Shown here: in pieces, positions 25,990 to 35,515 of the stretch | How the letters are laid out: each line of letters opens with the position of its first letter | How positions within the stretch are numbered: the stretch's first letter is position 1 | NCBI RefSeq assembly: GCF_011752995.1 | Contig: NZ_VWWL01000009.1 | Location: 186,001-250,000 of the forward strand | From: Burkholderia sp. Ax-1724 | GTDB lineage: Bacteria; Pseudomonadota; Gammaproteobacteria; Burkholderiales; Burkholderiaceae | Direction: 5' to 3' | DNA length: 64,000 nucleotides | Position numbers and translations under genes: made by a program | The notes under the pieces: generated by a model | What the model was told of the DNA's origin: nothing | Seen by the model: only the letters and a program-made list of their open reading frames with translations | Databases searched by the model: none

Positions 25990-28607
25990 AGCTGCAGCGC
26001 ATTGCGATTCAGGAATTCAGGCAGTTCAGCGGGCGGCTCGTGATCGACGACCTGGCGCCCGGCCTCAATCTGTTCACGGGCCCGAACGAGGCCGGCAAGA
26101 GCACGATCGCGGAAGCCGTGCGCACGGTGTTTCTCGAACGCTATAAAGCCTCGCATCTGAAGGACCTGCTGCCGTGGGGGCTCGCGAGCGGACAGCCGTC
26201 GGTGGAAGTGAGCTTCGATCTCGATGGCGAGGCGTGCCGTCTGTCGAAGCAGTTCGTCTCGCGGCAGCGCTGCGAACTGCGGATCGGCCAGGCCGTGTTC
26301 ACCGAGGACGAAGCCGAGGACAAGCTCGCCGCGCTGCTCGGTTTTTCGCGCGCCGCGCGCGGGGCGATGAAGGCCGAGAACGCGGGCGTGCCCGGTCTGC
26401 TGTGGGTGCAGCAGGGCGGCACGCAGGAACTGTGCGATTCGACCGGGCATGCCGCGCAGTATCTGCGCGATGCGCTCGCGCAGTTGTCGGGCGGCAGCGA
26501 CTCGGCCGGCGAGGATGCGCTGATCGCCGCCGTGCAGCGCGAATTGCGCCAGTTGCTGACCGCGCGCACGCAGAAATCGACCGGGCCGCTCGCCGAAGCC
26601 GAACAGAAGCTCGCGGCGCTCGTCGCGAGCCGCGACGAGTTGCAGCAGCAGCGCCAGCAGTTCGACGACAACATCGCGCGCCTCGCCGCGCAGCAGGAAG
26701 CGTTCGACGACGCCGGGCGCCGGCGGCCGTGGGAGCTGCACGAGCAGAAGGCCGCGCTGGCGCAGCAACGCGCGGCCGCGCTCGCGGAACTCGAACGCAG
26801 CGTAGAGGGGCTCGCGCAGTCGTTGCAGGTCGGCGAGGCCGAGCTGGCGTTGTCGGTGCAGCAGGAGCAGGGCGCGCTCGAACTCGAAGCGGCGGTCGCG
26901 CGCGAACGCGAACAGCTCGATGCGGCGCGCGCCGAAGTGGCCGCCGCGCAGAACGCGCATGCGCAGGCCGCGGGCGGCGTCGCGCAATTCGAGCAGGCTT
27001 CGGCCGAGGCGAGTCGCGCGCTCGAACTCGCCAACGCGGCCGTGACCGCCGCCGATCTGCGCAGCCAGATCGAGCTTTATCGCGCGGAAAGCACGCGCCT
27101 CGACGCGTCGATTGTGGAAGCCGACAAGGCGAACGAAGCGGTGCTGCAAGCCGCGCGCGAGGCGGCGGCGCTCGAAATCGACGAGGCGCGGCTGAAGCGG
27201 CTCGTCGCGCTCGACGGCGAATTGACCGTGCTGCGCGCGCGCACCGAAGCGGCGATGACGCGCATCGAGTATCGGCTCGACGGCGAGTTGAGCGTCGGCG
27301 AGGCGCGCATCAGTGGCACGGGAGTGTTGCGTGTCGACGAGGAAAAGCGCATCGGCCTGGGCGAACTCGGCGAATTGCGCGTGATTCCGGGCGTGTCCGA
27401 TCTGCCCGCGCAATTGTCGGAATTGGCGTCGCTCGAAGCGCAGCATGCGCAGTTGTTGCAGACGCTCGGCGTCGCGTCGGCGGGCGATGCGCAGGCGCGG
27501 CACGAGCGCTGGAAAGCGTCGCTCGCGCAGCAGAAGCGCCACGCGGAAATTCTGCGGGTTCACGCGCCGCAGGGCATCGATGCGTTGCGCGCGGCGCTGG
27601 CCTCGACGGCCGCGCGTTTGCAGGCATCGAGCGAGCGGCTTGCGGGCTTGCCCGACGTGTCCGCCGCACCGCCGCTCGACGACGCGCGCCGCCACGCCGA
27701 CCTCGCGCGCGACGCACTGGATGCGTCGCGCAAGGTGCTCGCGCAGGCTGCCGAAGCGCGCTCGACCGGCGTCGCGCGGGCCGATTCGCTGGCCGCGCAG
27801 CTACAGCGCAAGGAAGCGCAACTCGCCGACGATGCGTTTCGCCGCAACCGCGCGCAATGGCAGGCGAATCTTGTCGCGCAGCGCGTGAAGGTCGATGCAT
27901 TGCGTCAGCAGCGCGAGGGCCGCGAGCGCGAACTCGATGCGGCGCGTCTCGACGATCCGGCCGCCGAGGCGAAGCGCTATCGCGCGTCGGCGGAGCTTGC
28001 GCGCAGCGAGCAGCACGAGCGTCAGGTGCGGATCGCGCAACTGCGCAGCCAGTTGGAGACGATGGGCGCGTCCGGTCTCGGCGAACGGCTGGCGGCGCTC
28101 GACGCGCAGATCGAGCAGGCCACGCGCCGCAAGGACGAGCTGAGCCTGCGCGCGGGCGCGCTGAGTTTGCTCGACGAGGTGCTTGTCGACGAACGCGATG
28201 CGGCGGTGGCGCAACTGCGCGCGCCGTTGACCGAGCGGCTGGGCCACTACCTGAAGCGGATTTTTCCGCAAGCGAGCCTCGCGCTCGGCGACGACCTGAG
28301 TCCCGCGGCGCTCGATCGCGCGGGCCGCGAGGAACTGCTCGACGCGCTCAGCTTCGGCACGCGCGAACAGCTCGGCATCCTGACGCGGCTCGCCTACGCG
28401 GACCTGCTTCAGTCGTCGGGCCGGCCAACCCTGCTGATGCTCGACGACGCGGCCGTGCATACCGACGCGTCGCGGCGCGATGCGCTCAAGCGCGCGCTGA
28501 TCGACGCGGCCACGCGGCACCAGATTCTGGTGTTCACGTGCCATCCGGAGTTGTGGGACGACCTCGGGGTCAGGCAGCGAGCGGTCGAGGATCTGAAGGT
28601 GGCGTGA
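25986..28607 (+). CDS. SbcC/Rad50-like ATPase with long coiled coil
   Basis: An 873-residue protein whose ATG overlaps the nuclease stop by four bases. The N-terminus has LQRIAIQEFRQFSG and Walker A GPNEAGKST (32-40). About residues 190-700 are Ala/Glu/Arg/Gln-rich heptad-like coiled coil, with no CxxC zinc hook visible in the middle. The C-terminal ATPase half has LSFGTREQLGILTRLAYADLL (signature-like) and Walker B TLLMLDDAAVHTD (about 813-826). This is the Rad50/SbcC/YhaN-type architecture; at 873 residues it is shorter than E. coli SbcC (1048). It probably forms the DNA-tethering ATPase with the upstream nuclease. Confidence 0.9.
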   Translation: MKLQRIAIQEFRQFSGRLVIDDLAPGLNLFTGPNEAGKSTIAEAVRTVFLERYKASHLKDLLPWGLASGQPSVEVSFDLDGEACRLSKQFVSRQRCELRIGQAVFTEDEAEDKLAALLGFSRAARGAMKAENAGVPGLLWVQQGGTQELCDSTGHAAQYLRDALAQLSGGSDSAGEDALIAAVQRELRQLLTARTQKSTGPLAEAEQKLAALVASRDELQQQRQQFDDNIARLAAQQEAFDDAGRRRPWELHEQKAALAQQRAAALAELERSVEGLAQSLQVGEAELALSVQQEQGALELEAAVAREREQLDAARAEVAAAQNAHAQAAGGVAQFEQASAEASRALELANAAVTAADLRSQIELYRAESTRLDASIVEADKANEAVLQAAREAAALEIDEARLKRLVALDGELTVLRARTEAAMTRIEYRLDGELSVGEARISGTGVLRVDEEKRIGLGELGELRVIPGVSDLPAQLSELASLEAQHAQLLQTLGVASAGDAQARHERWKASLAQQKRHAEILRVHAPQGIDALRAALASTAARLQASSERLAGLPDVSAAPPLDDARRHADLARDALDASRKVLAQAAEARSTGVARADSLAAQLQRKEAQLADDAFRRNRAQWQANLVAQRVKVDALRQQREGRERELDAARLDDPAAEAKRYRASAELARSEQHERQVRIAQLRSQLETMGASGLGERLAALDAQIEQATRRKDELSLRAGALSLLDEVLVDERDAAVAQLRAPLTERLGHYLKRIFPQASLALGDDLSPAALDRAGREELLDALSFGTREQLGILTRLAYADLLQSSGRPTLLMLDDAAVHTDASRRDALKRALIDAATRHQILVFTCHPELWDDLGVRQRAVEDLKVA

Positions 28608-28692
28608 GCGGGGCGAGGCAGGGAGAATCGGGACGAAGCGAGGGGACGTGTTTCCCGCAGGTCTCGTGCGGGTTTTGTACAGGCGCGCCCGC

Positions 28693-30870
28693 TTACTCGT
28701 ACCAGCGCGGCGTGTACACCCACTGCGCGCCGTCGGCCCCGCAAGCAAACCTTCGCGTCAGCGATGAGCCGACGATCACCATCGTGCGCATGTCCACGTC
28801 CGACGAACGCAGCTCGCCGAGTGTGAGCGTGCGCAGCGTGCCGCCGGGCCGGCCGATGTCGCGGCCGAGCACGACCTCGGTCGAGGCCGCGCGATACTCC
28901 CGCACGATGTCGAGCGCCTTGTCCAGTTGCCACGGGCGCGCACGCGAAATCGGGTTGTAGAACGCCATCACGAGATCGGCTTCGGCCGCGTGACGCAGGC
29001 GTTTTTCGATGATCGTCCACGGCTTCAGGTTGTCCGACAGCGACAGCATGCAGAAGTCGTGGCCAAGCGGCGCGCCGGCTTGCGCGGCGGTTGCGAGCGC
29101 GGCCGAGACGCCCGGCACGATCGACAGTTCGACGGTGGCCCAGGCGTCGTCGCGCGAGGCGTCGAGCGCTTCGAGCACGGCTGCCGCCATCGCGAACACG
29201 CCGGGGTCGCCCGAGGACACCATCACGACCGCGCGGCCCTCGCTCGCGAGTTCGAACGCGTGGCGCGCGCGCTGCATTTCCTCGCGATTGTCGGTGCCGT
29301 GCACGCGCTGATCCGCGCGCAGCGGGCCGGCCATTTTCACGTAGGTGTCGTAGCCGAGGATGTCGGTGGCCTCGTTCAATGCCGTGCGCGCGGCCGGGGC
29401 TAGCAGGTCGGCGCGGCCGGGGCCGAGGCCGATCACGGTCAGGCGGCCGCGCGCTCGGCCGATGGTCGCGGGATCGATGGCAAGCGGGGTGAGGGCGAGA
29501 GCGAGGGCGATGGGGGGATGGGCGTGCGGCGCCTCGTGGGATGTTTCGTGCGGCGTGTTGTGAGCCGCTGCGTCTGGTGTGTTGGGTATGGCTTCATTCA
29601 GCGTCTTATGCGGGACGCGCAGCGAAGCATGCAGCAATGCCTCGGGGGTTGAGCGATCCGCCGCGGAGCTTGCGTCGGCGAAGCGCAGCGGCACGTTCAG
29701 GAGCGCCGCGGCTTGCGCCAGCGCGGGGTGGGTCATGCGCGCGGTCGGCGCGAGCAAGGCCGCTAGCGACAGCGCGGCGAGGCCGTGTGCGTCGAGGGCT
29801 GCACGTACGTGTGCGGCGATCGCTTCGGCGGATTGGGTAACGGACTCGGCCGGGGCGCTGTCAGCCATCGCGGCAGGCTGAGCGGTAGTGCGGCCTGTAT
29901 GGGCGTTGGCTTCGGCGGTAGCGGTCGCAATAGAGGTCGCAGCAGCACTGTCAGTTGCCGTGCCGCTCGCGTTATCGCTGGCTTTGGCCTTGGCGTGACC
30001 GGCATCGCCACCGGTTTCCTCAGCCGCGCCGGCAGTACGAGCCTGCGCTTGCTCAGCAGCATCGGTACTGCCCCACGCATCCGCCAGCACCACCGCCGCC
30101 ACCACGCTCCGTGGATGAATCACCAGTTCATCCACGCGGCCATCCCACGCATGCGGCGTCACGCGAATCGCGAGCCGTGCGTGGGCATCGCGCGGCAGTT
30201 GCGCGTCGTCGAGCCAGGGCGCGTCGCCTTCGATGCGCGTGCTTGCCCCCGCGAGCAGATCCGACACGAAGCGCTTGCCTTGACCCAGATCGGCGAGCGT
30301 ATAGCCCTCAGGCGGATTGAGCACGCAGGTGCCGAAGCGCAACTCGCCGCTCGTCGTGATCGCGGGCTGCACGGTCAGGGCCGTGGCAATGTCGCGCGCC
30401 ATCACGTTGACGCCCGCGAGGCCGCCGAGCAGCGGCACGACCGCGCTGCCGTCCTCGGCGACCGCGAGTACCGGCGGCTCCGCGCCCTTGTTCGACAGCA
30501 ACGGCGCGAGACAGCGGATCACGATACCGGCCGCGCACAGCGCGACGATCGGCGTGCCGCGCGTATAGAGTTCGCGCAGGTGCGCGCCGAGTTCAGTGTA
30601 GGCGACGTCGGCTCCGCCCCCGACCCCTACGCGGCCTTGCAGCGCGTGGATTTCGCAGCGAGCGGGAGTGGAGAGAACAGGTTGAACGCTGCGATCGACG
30701 GCAGCCGTACCGCGAGCAGCGTCGGCATCGCCGTCACGGGCGGCGTCGGCGCCGTGTGTCGCCTCAGCGTCGCACATAGCCTGTGCGCCGCGCCCCTCAT
30801 AAACCGCCCGAATCCGCCGCGCGGTCTCCAGCGCCCCCGCGCCGAGAATCACGATGGCCGGCACGTTCAT
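28693..30870 (-). CDS. cobJ: CbiG-CobJ fusion: cobalt-precorrin-5A hydrolase-like domain and precorrin-3B C17-methyltransferase
   Basis: A 725-residue two-domain protein; ATG at 30868-30870 overlaps the cobI stop (ATGA). Residues about 85-265 are CbiG-like ([40 protein letters not shown]). Residues 350-465 correspond to the CbiG C-terminal/CobE part but carry a long His/Pro/Ala-rich insertion, and 265-345 are an Ala/Thr-rich linker. Residues 477-725 are CobJ: SAM-binding [32 protein letters not shown], and [22 protein letters not shown]. CobJ methylates precorrin-3B at C17 with ring contraction. Fourth gene of the minus-strand cob operon behind the riboswitch. Confidence 0.9.
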   Translation of the reverse strand: MNVPAIVILGAGALETARRIRAVYEGRGAQAMCDAEATHGADAARDGDADAARGTAAVDRSVQPVLSTPARCEIHALQGRVGVGGGADVAYTELGAHLRELYTRGTPIVALCAAGIVIRCLAPLLSNKGAEPPVLAVAEDGSAVVPLLGGLAGVNVMARDIATALTVQPAITTSGELRFGTCVLNPPEGYTLADLGQGKRFVSDLLAGASTRIEGDAPWLDDAQLPRDAHARLAIRVTPHAWDGRVDELVIHPRSVVAAVVLADAWGSTDAAEQAQARTAGAAEETGGDAGHAKAKASDNASGTATDSAAATSIATATAEANAHTGRTTAQPAAMADSAPAESVTQSAEAIAAHVRAALDAHGLAALSLAALLAPTARMTHPALAQAAALLNVPLRFADASSAADRSTPEALLHASLRVPHKTLNEAIPNTPDAAAHNTPHETSHEAPHAHPPIALALALTPLAIDPATIGRARGRLTVIGLGPGRADLLAPAARTALNEATDILGYDTYVKMAGPLRADQRVHGTDNREEMQRARHAFELASEGRAVVMVSSGDPGVFAMAAAVLEALDASRDDAWATVELSIVPGVSAALATAAQAGAPLGHDFCMLSLSDNLKPWTIIEKRLRHAAEADLVMAFYNPISRARPWQLDKALDIVREYRAASTEVVLGRDIGRPGGTLRTLTLGELRSSDVDMRTMVIVGSSLTRRFACGADGAQWVYTPRWYE

Positions 30871-31658
30871 CCTTGCCATTTTTGCCCCGGCACGACAAGC
30901 AGCGAAAAATACGGCGAGGCCATCGGATCGACCTCGGCAAGCGGCACGATGCGCTGATTGCCCATCGTCGCGCGTTCGACGTAGAGCGCGCGCCCGGCGA
31001 GTCCGAGGTCGTCGAGCACGCGCCGCACCTTGTCGAAATTGCGGCCGAGTTTCATGACGACGGCGGCGTCGGCATCGGCGAGACGGCGGCGCAATTCGTC
31101 CTCGGGCAGCACGCCCGAGAGCACCGAGAGGCTCTGGTTGCGATACACGAGCGGCGCGCCGAGCACGGCCGCGCCGCCGAGCATCGAGCACACGCCCGGC
31201 ACGACTTCGCTGTCGTAGCGCGCGGCCAGCCGGTCGTGCAGGTACATGTACGAGCCGTAGAAAAACGGATCGCCCTCGCAGATCACGGCGACGTCGCGGC
31301 CCGCGTCGAGATGGCCGGCGACGATTTCGGCGGCCGTGTCGTAGAAGTCCGCGATGATCGCTTCATACGACAGCGGCGGTTCGAGCGCCTCGGTCGTGAC
31401 CGGATAGACGAGCGGCAGATGCTGCTGCGCCTCGTCCAGATGCGCCTCGACAATACCGAACGCGTTGCCTTTCTTGCCCTTCGCGACGAAGTACGCAACC
31501 ACCGGCGCGGCCTTCAGCAAACGCAGCGCCTTCAGCGTGATGAGTTCGGGGTCGCCGGGGCCGACGCCGATGCCGAACAGCCGGCCCCGGGTTGCCGTAT
31601 GCCGCGTCGCCAGGGAGGTCGCTTGAGTTGTCGTTTGAGTCGTCACCTGTGCCGTCAT
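30867..31658 (-). CDS. cobI: Precorrin-2 C20-methyltransferase
   Basis: A 263-residue SAM-dependent methyltransferase of the tetrapyrrole family. [20 protein letters not shown] is the SAM-binding motif of CobI/Cbi[15 protein letters not shown] and [20 protein letters not shown] follow in the expected order. It starts immediately after the cobH stop (TAA then ATG), a tight operon. The first 22 residues are Thr/Gln-rich (QTTTQATS), beyond the catalytic core. It converts precorrin-2 to precorrin-3A. Confidence 0.94.
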   Translation of the reverse strand: MTAQVTTQTTTQATSLATRHTATRGRLFGIGVGPGDPELITLKALRLLKAAPVVAYFVAKGKKGNAFGIVEAHLDEAQQHLPLVYPVTTEALEPPLSYEAIIADFYDTAAEIVAGHLDAGRDVAVICEGDPFFYGSYMYLHDRLAARYDSEVVPGVCSMLGGAAVLGAPLVYRNQSLSVLSGVLPEDELRRRLADADAAVVMKLGRNFDKVRRVLDDLGLAGRALYVERATMGNQRIVPLAEVDPMASPYFSLLVVPGQKWQG

Positions 31659-32285
31659 TTACTCGATCTCCGTTGCGAGCGCGTTGACCGCCGCGGCCGC
31701 CATCGCGCTGCCGCCGCGCCGTCCGTGCACGACCACGTAGGGCACGCCGCGGCTGTTTTCCGCGAGCGCCGCCTTCGATTCGGCCGCGCCGACGAAGCCG
31801 ACCGGAAAGCCGAGAATCAGCGCGGGCTGCGGCGCGCCCGCATCGAGCATGTCGAGCAGATGGAACAGCGCGGTCGGCGCATTGCCGATCACGACGACGC
31901 TGCCGGCGAGGTGCGGGCGCCACAGCTCGAGCGCGGCGGCCGAGCGCGTATTGCCGATCTCGCGCGCGAGCGCGGGCACGTTCATGTGCGTGAGCGTGCA
32001 GATCACCGCATTGTCGGCGGGCAGCCGCGCGCGCGTGATGCCCTGCGCAACCATGCCCGCGTCGCACAGGATCGGCGCGCCTTGCGCGAGCGCCACGCGG
32101 CCCGCCGTGCCCGCGCCGGCGGAGAACGCGAGGTCGTCGATCACGTCGACCATGCCGCACGCGTGGATCACGCGCACCGCGAGTTTTTCGAGGTCGGCGG
32201 GAATGCGTGACAGGTCGGCCTCGGCGCGAATCGTCGCGAAGGATTGGCGATAGATCTCCTGACCGTCGCGGATGTAATCAAGCAT
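31659..32285 (-). CDS. cobH: Precorrin-8X methylmutase
   Basis: A 208-residue enzyme moving a methyl group from C11 to C12 to form hydrogenobyrinate. The catalytic histidine is H41 in RVIHACGMVD; MVAQGITRARLP and GNAPTALFHLLDML with GFPVGFVGAAESKAAL are family signatures. It overlaps the end of cobG by 8 bases and is followed directly by cobI, all on one transcript. Confidence 0.95.
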   Translation of the reverse strand: MLDYIRDGQEIYRQSFATIRAEADLSRIPADLEKLAVRVIHACGMVDVIDDLAFSAGAGTAGRVALAQGAPILCDAGMVAQGITRARLPADNAVICTLTHMNVPALAREIGNTRSAAALELWRPHLAGSVVVIGNAPTALFHLLDMLDAGAPQPALILGFPVGFVGAAESKAALAENSRGVPYVVVHGRRGGSAMAAAAVNALATEIE

Positions 32286-33771
32286 CGGGTTTATTCCTGA
32301 CGAGACGCGCGAGCAGGTCGGCGGCCTCGTCGATCGTCAGTGGGGGTGCGACGCAGTGGCCGAAACCGGAGCGGCCGTCGCGTCGATAAAGGTCGTAGAC
32401 GCCGGGCGCGGCGGCGAGCAGCGTGTACGGCGTGCAATGCGCGGCCGCGCACGAGCGCGGGCAGCCGCTCAGATGCACGTCGACGCCGGCGGGCAGTCGC
32501 GCGGCCAGTTGCAGCGCGTCGGCCTTGGTGTCGGCGAGACTCTTCGCGCAGCCTGGCGAGCCGGTGCAGGCGATCACGTGCGTGATGGCTTGGGCGGGAT
32601 CGCAGGCGAGGCCGAGCGCGCCTAGCTGCGCGAGGACGGCGGGCACGGCCTGCGTCGGGATGTCGGGCAGCAGCGCGCTTTGCCAGGGCGTGATGCGCAG
32701 CGTGCCGTTGCCGTAGCGCTGTGCGAGCGCGCCGAGGCCGTGCAGCGCGGCGGCGCTCAGCCGCCCGAGCGGCGGCTGGCCGCCGACGTGCCAGGTGTTG
32801 GCGTCACGTTGGGCGTGTGCGCCGAGGCGCAGCGAGGCGTCGGCGCCGGGAGCGCGTTGCCAGCGCGCGAGCGAGGCGTCGCGGGCGAGCGGGAAATCGA
32901 CGTAGCGCTGCGCGTGTTCGAGGATCGTGTCGGCGGAGTGCGTGGCGAGCAGGTCGCGCATGCGGGTGGCGTGGGGGGCGGCGTTGGCGTTGGCGTCGGC
33001 GAGATCGAGGAACGTGTGCAGCAACGCGCGTACGAGCGCCAGGGCATGCGATGGTGCAACGGCAGCAAGGGGGCGGGGGCCGGCGAGGTCGCGGCGAGTG
33101 CCGGTGTCGGCACCAAGGTCCGCCCCATCTCCCGGGCATCCCGCGAGCCCGAACACGAAGCGCACGCCGCCTTCATCCGCCGACGCCGCGAGCCACACAT
33201 CGTGCGGATGATCGACCCGCGCGAGCCGTTCGCCGCCGTCGAGCAGCAGGGCGAATTTCGGCGACAACGCCGCGAAGCGCGCCTCGCTTTGCAGCAGCGC
33301 GAGCAATTCGGCGCACAACGGTCTCGTATCGATCAACGCAGACGGATCGCGGCCGGCGGCGGGGCTGGTCATCACGTTGCGGATGTCGTCGGCGAAACCG
33401 AGAGCGGTGGTGTCCGGAGGAGCGTTTGCGCCGTTCGCGTCGAGCGGGGAAGAGCAAGAGCCAGCGGCCGAACCGGAAGCAGGAGCAAAAGCAGGATCAA
33501 AAGCGCACAGAGAACCCGCCCCCGGCCCCAACCCCGCTTCGATCAACTCTCCGCTCAACGCCGCCTCATGCCGCTCGCGCACGCCGCGCAGCTGCAGATT
33601 CGCGCGATTGGTCAACTCGATCACGCCGTTCGCGTGCCGCGTGCTCGCCTCGGCGATCGCGCGCGCCTGCGCGGCGCCGAGTTCGCCGCCCGGCAGCTTG
33701 ATCCGGCAGAGGCCGCCGTCGCGCGCGGCGACGATGCGCAGCAGCCCCGGACACGCCGAGGGCCGCGACAT
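32278..33771 (-). CDS. cobG: Precorrin-3B synthase (CobG, sulfite-reductase-like)
   Basis: A 497-residue protein if started at ATG 33771 (MSRPSACPGLLRI); longer frames start at upstream GTG/TTG codons and no Shine-Dalgarno is clear, so the start is uncertain. The nitrite/sulfite-reductase fold begins GGLCRIKLPGG and LTNRANLQLRGV. The [4Fe-4S]/siroheme-type ligands are C402, C408, C437 and C441 (CTGSPGC, SGCPRSC). CobG is the oxygen-using monooxygenase of the aerobic pathway, so this cluster makes cobalamin aerobically. An insertion around residues 95-130 (SGSAAGSCSSPLDANGANAP) is Ala/Ser-rich. It is the first gene after the riboswitch. Confidence 0.9.
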   Translation of the reverse strand: MSRPSACPGLLRIVAARDGGLCRIKLPGGELGAAQARAIAEASTRHANGVIELTNRANLQLRGVRERHEAALSGELIEAGLGPGAGSLCAFDPAFAPASGSAAGSCSSPLDANGANAPPDTTALGFADDIRNVMTSPAAGRDPSALIDTRPLCAELLALLQSEARFAALSPKFALLLDGGERLARVDHPHDVWLAASADEGGVRFVFGLAGCPGDGADLGADTGTRRDLAGPRPLAAVAPSHALALVRALLHTFLDLADANANAAPHATRMRDLLATHSADTILEHAQRYVDFPLARDASLARWQRAPGADASLRLGAHAQRDANTWHVGGQPPLGRLSAAALHGLGALAQRYGNGTLRITPWQSALLPDIPTQAVPAVLAQLGALGLACDPAQAITHVIACTGSPGCAKSLADTKADALQLAARLPAGVDVHLSGCPRSCAAAHCTPYTLLAAAPGVYDLYRRDGRSGFGHCVAPPLTIDEAADLLARLVRNKPDA

Positions 33772-33926
33772 CGGAAGCGCGTGGGGCAAAACGGTTGAGG
33801 GCGAAGCTCGATTCAAGACGGACACCGGGAATAGCGTCGCGCAACGGCCCGAGCAGGCCGCGTCGCGGACCTTGCTGCGGCATCGGTACACCCCGCCCGA
33901 TGTTGGCTGGCACGAACAGTTGCGCC

Positions 33927-34077
33927 GGCAGGTCTCCTGGCTCGCAGGTCATGGTCCGCCGCGGCCTTCCTGGTCGAACCAGTGGCGCGTGGCGCAGGCG
34001 GACTCGCTGCATACAGTTGCGGGGGGCAGCCACATCGTTACTGTGTTCCCTCTTGGGCCCCGAAGGGCGCCGGCGGC
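33927..34077 (-). promoter_or_regulatory. Cobalamin riboswitch
   Basis: Reading the minus strand: GGGAACACAG, CTGCCCCCCGCAACTGT, the B12-box element GCGCCACTGG, and the 3' element GAGCCAGGAGACCTGCC are all present in the order of the Rfam cobalamin family. It lies 155 bases upstream of the cobG start. B12 binding would be expected to repress cobG-cobH-cobI-cbiG/cobJ. Confidence 0.92.
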
Positions 34078-34078
34078 T

Positions 34079-34106
34079 GTATTATGCCTTTTTTCGAACC
34101 GCGCAA
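34079..34106 (-). promoter_or_regulatory. Candidate sigma70 promoter of the cobG operon
   Basis: On the minus strand, TTGCGC (34106-34101) and TAATAC (34084-34079) are separated by 16 bases. Transcription would begin within a few bases of the riboswitch 5' end, which supports the call. The -35 is a moderate match. Confidence 0.4.
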
Positions 34107-34276
34107 CGAGGCTGGGCGCTTTGACTGGCGCGCCTCGGCGCGCTTTCGAAGGCTTCGCCGGCCGCGCTGCCGGACGGCTTTCGTAGGCGTTTCGGGCATG
34201 CTTTGAGCCTGTTTTTGAGCCTGTTCCAAGCGCCTTTTCAACCGCTTTTCCAACGACAAACGATGAGGATGGATGC

Positions 34277-35515
34277 ATGCCGGCATGGCTGACCGTGGTG
34301 GGCATTGGCGACGACGGCTTCGCCGGATTGGGACGGCCCGCGCGGCGTGCTTTGCTTGGCGCCTCGGTGGTGTATGGCGGCGAGCGGCATCTCGCGATGC
34401 TGCCGGCGCGGCTTGCCGCGCGCCGCGCCGCATGGCCGCGTCCGTTCGATCTCGCGCCGCTGCTCGCCGAGCGTCCGCACGCGGTGTGCGTGCTGGCGAG
34501 CGGCGACCCGATGCTGTTCGGCGTCGGCGCGACGCTCGCGCGGCAGTTGCCGGCCGGCGAGTTGCGCGTGCTGCCCGCGCCGTCGTCGTTGTCGCTCGCG
34601 GCCGCGCGGCTCGGCTGGCCGTTACAGGACGTCGCGACGGTGTCGCTGGTGGGCCGGCCGCTCGCGGCGCTGAACGCGCATCTGCATGACCGTGTGCGCC
34701 TCTTCGTGCTGAGCGCCGATGGCGGCACGCCCGCGGCGCTCGCGGCCGCGCTCGTCGCGCGTGGCTTCGGCGCGACGCGCATGAGCGTGCTCGAACATCT
34801 CGGCGGCGAGCGGGAACGGCGCATCGAGGGCCGCGCCGATCAATGGCCGGCCGGCGAGATGGCCTCGCTCAATCTGATCGCGCTCGACTGCCGCGCGTCC
34901 GCGCATGCGCCGCGTCTGCCACTGAGCGGCGGCCTGCCCGACGACGCGTTCATTCACGACGGCCAGTTGACCAAGCGCGATATCCGCGCGATCACGCTCG
35001 CGCGCCTCGCGCCGGCGCCCGGCGAATTGCTGTGGGACGTCGGCGCGGGCAGCGGCTCGATCGGCATCGAGTGGATGCGCGCGCATCCGGCCTGCCGCGC
35101 GATTGCGATCGAAGCGCACGAGATGCGCCAGGGCTTTATCGAGCGGAATCGCGATGCGCTCGGCGTGCCGGCGCTGCAACTCGTGGCCGGCCGCGCGCCC
35201 GCCGCGTTGCAGGGGCTGCCCGCGCCGCATGCGGTATTTATCGGCGGCGGCGTGAGCGAGCCCGGTGTGCTCGACACCTGCTGGGCGAGTCTGCGCAACG
35301 GCGGCCGGCTCGTCGCCAATGCGGTCACGCTGCAAGGCGAGGCGGCGCTCGTCGCATGGCGCGAGCAGCATGGCGGCACGCTCACGCGTATCGCGCTCGC
35401 GCAGGCGCAACCGCTCGGCGGTTTCGACACGTGGCGCCAGGCGTTGCCGATCACGCTGCTCGAAGCGACGAAGCCGGCCGATGCGTCGCCGGATAACCGG
35501 TCGGCCGATTCGTGA
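34277..35515 (+). CDS. cobL: Precorrin-6Y C5,15-methyltransferase, decarboxylating (CbiE-CbiT)
   Basis: A 412-residue fusion of CbiE (about 1-215) and CbiT (about 225-412). The CbiE half has [18 protein letters not shown] and [16 protein letters not shown]; the CbiT half has [18 protein letters not shown] and the SAM-binding [16 protein letters not shown]. It methylates C5 and C15 and decarboxylates the acetate at C12. It heads the plus-strand cob operon, divergent from cobG. No riboswitch was seen in its 200-base upstream region. Confidence 0.94.
   Translation: MPAWLTVVGIGDDGFAGLGRPARRALLGASVVYGGERHLAMLPARLAARRAAWPRPFDLAPLLAERPHAVCVLASGDPMLFGVGATLARQLPAGELRVLPAPSSLSLAAARLGWPLQDVATVSLVGRPLAALNAHLHDRVRLFVLSADGGTPAALAAALVARGFGATRMSVLEHLGGERERRIEGRADQWPAGEMASLNLIALDCRASAHAPRLPLSGGLPDDAFIHDGQLTKRDIRAITLARLAPAPGELLWDVGAGSGSIGIEWMRAHPACRAIAIEAHEMRQGFIERNRDALGVPALQLVAGRAPAALQGLPAPHAVFIGGGVSEPGVLDTCWASLRNGGRLVANAVTLQGEAALVAWREQHGGTLTRIALAQAQPLGGFDTWRQALPITLLEATKPADASPDNRSADS

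Noticed and set aside
26174..28960. 928-codon frame within the SbcC-like gene
   Set aside because: Arg/Ala-rich shadow; the true frame has Walker motifs and the ATGA overlap with the nuclease.
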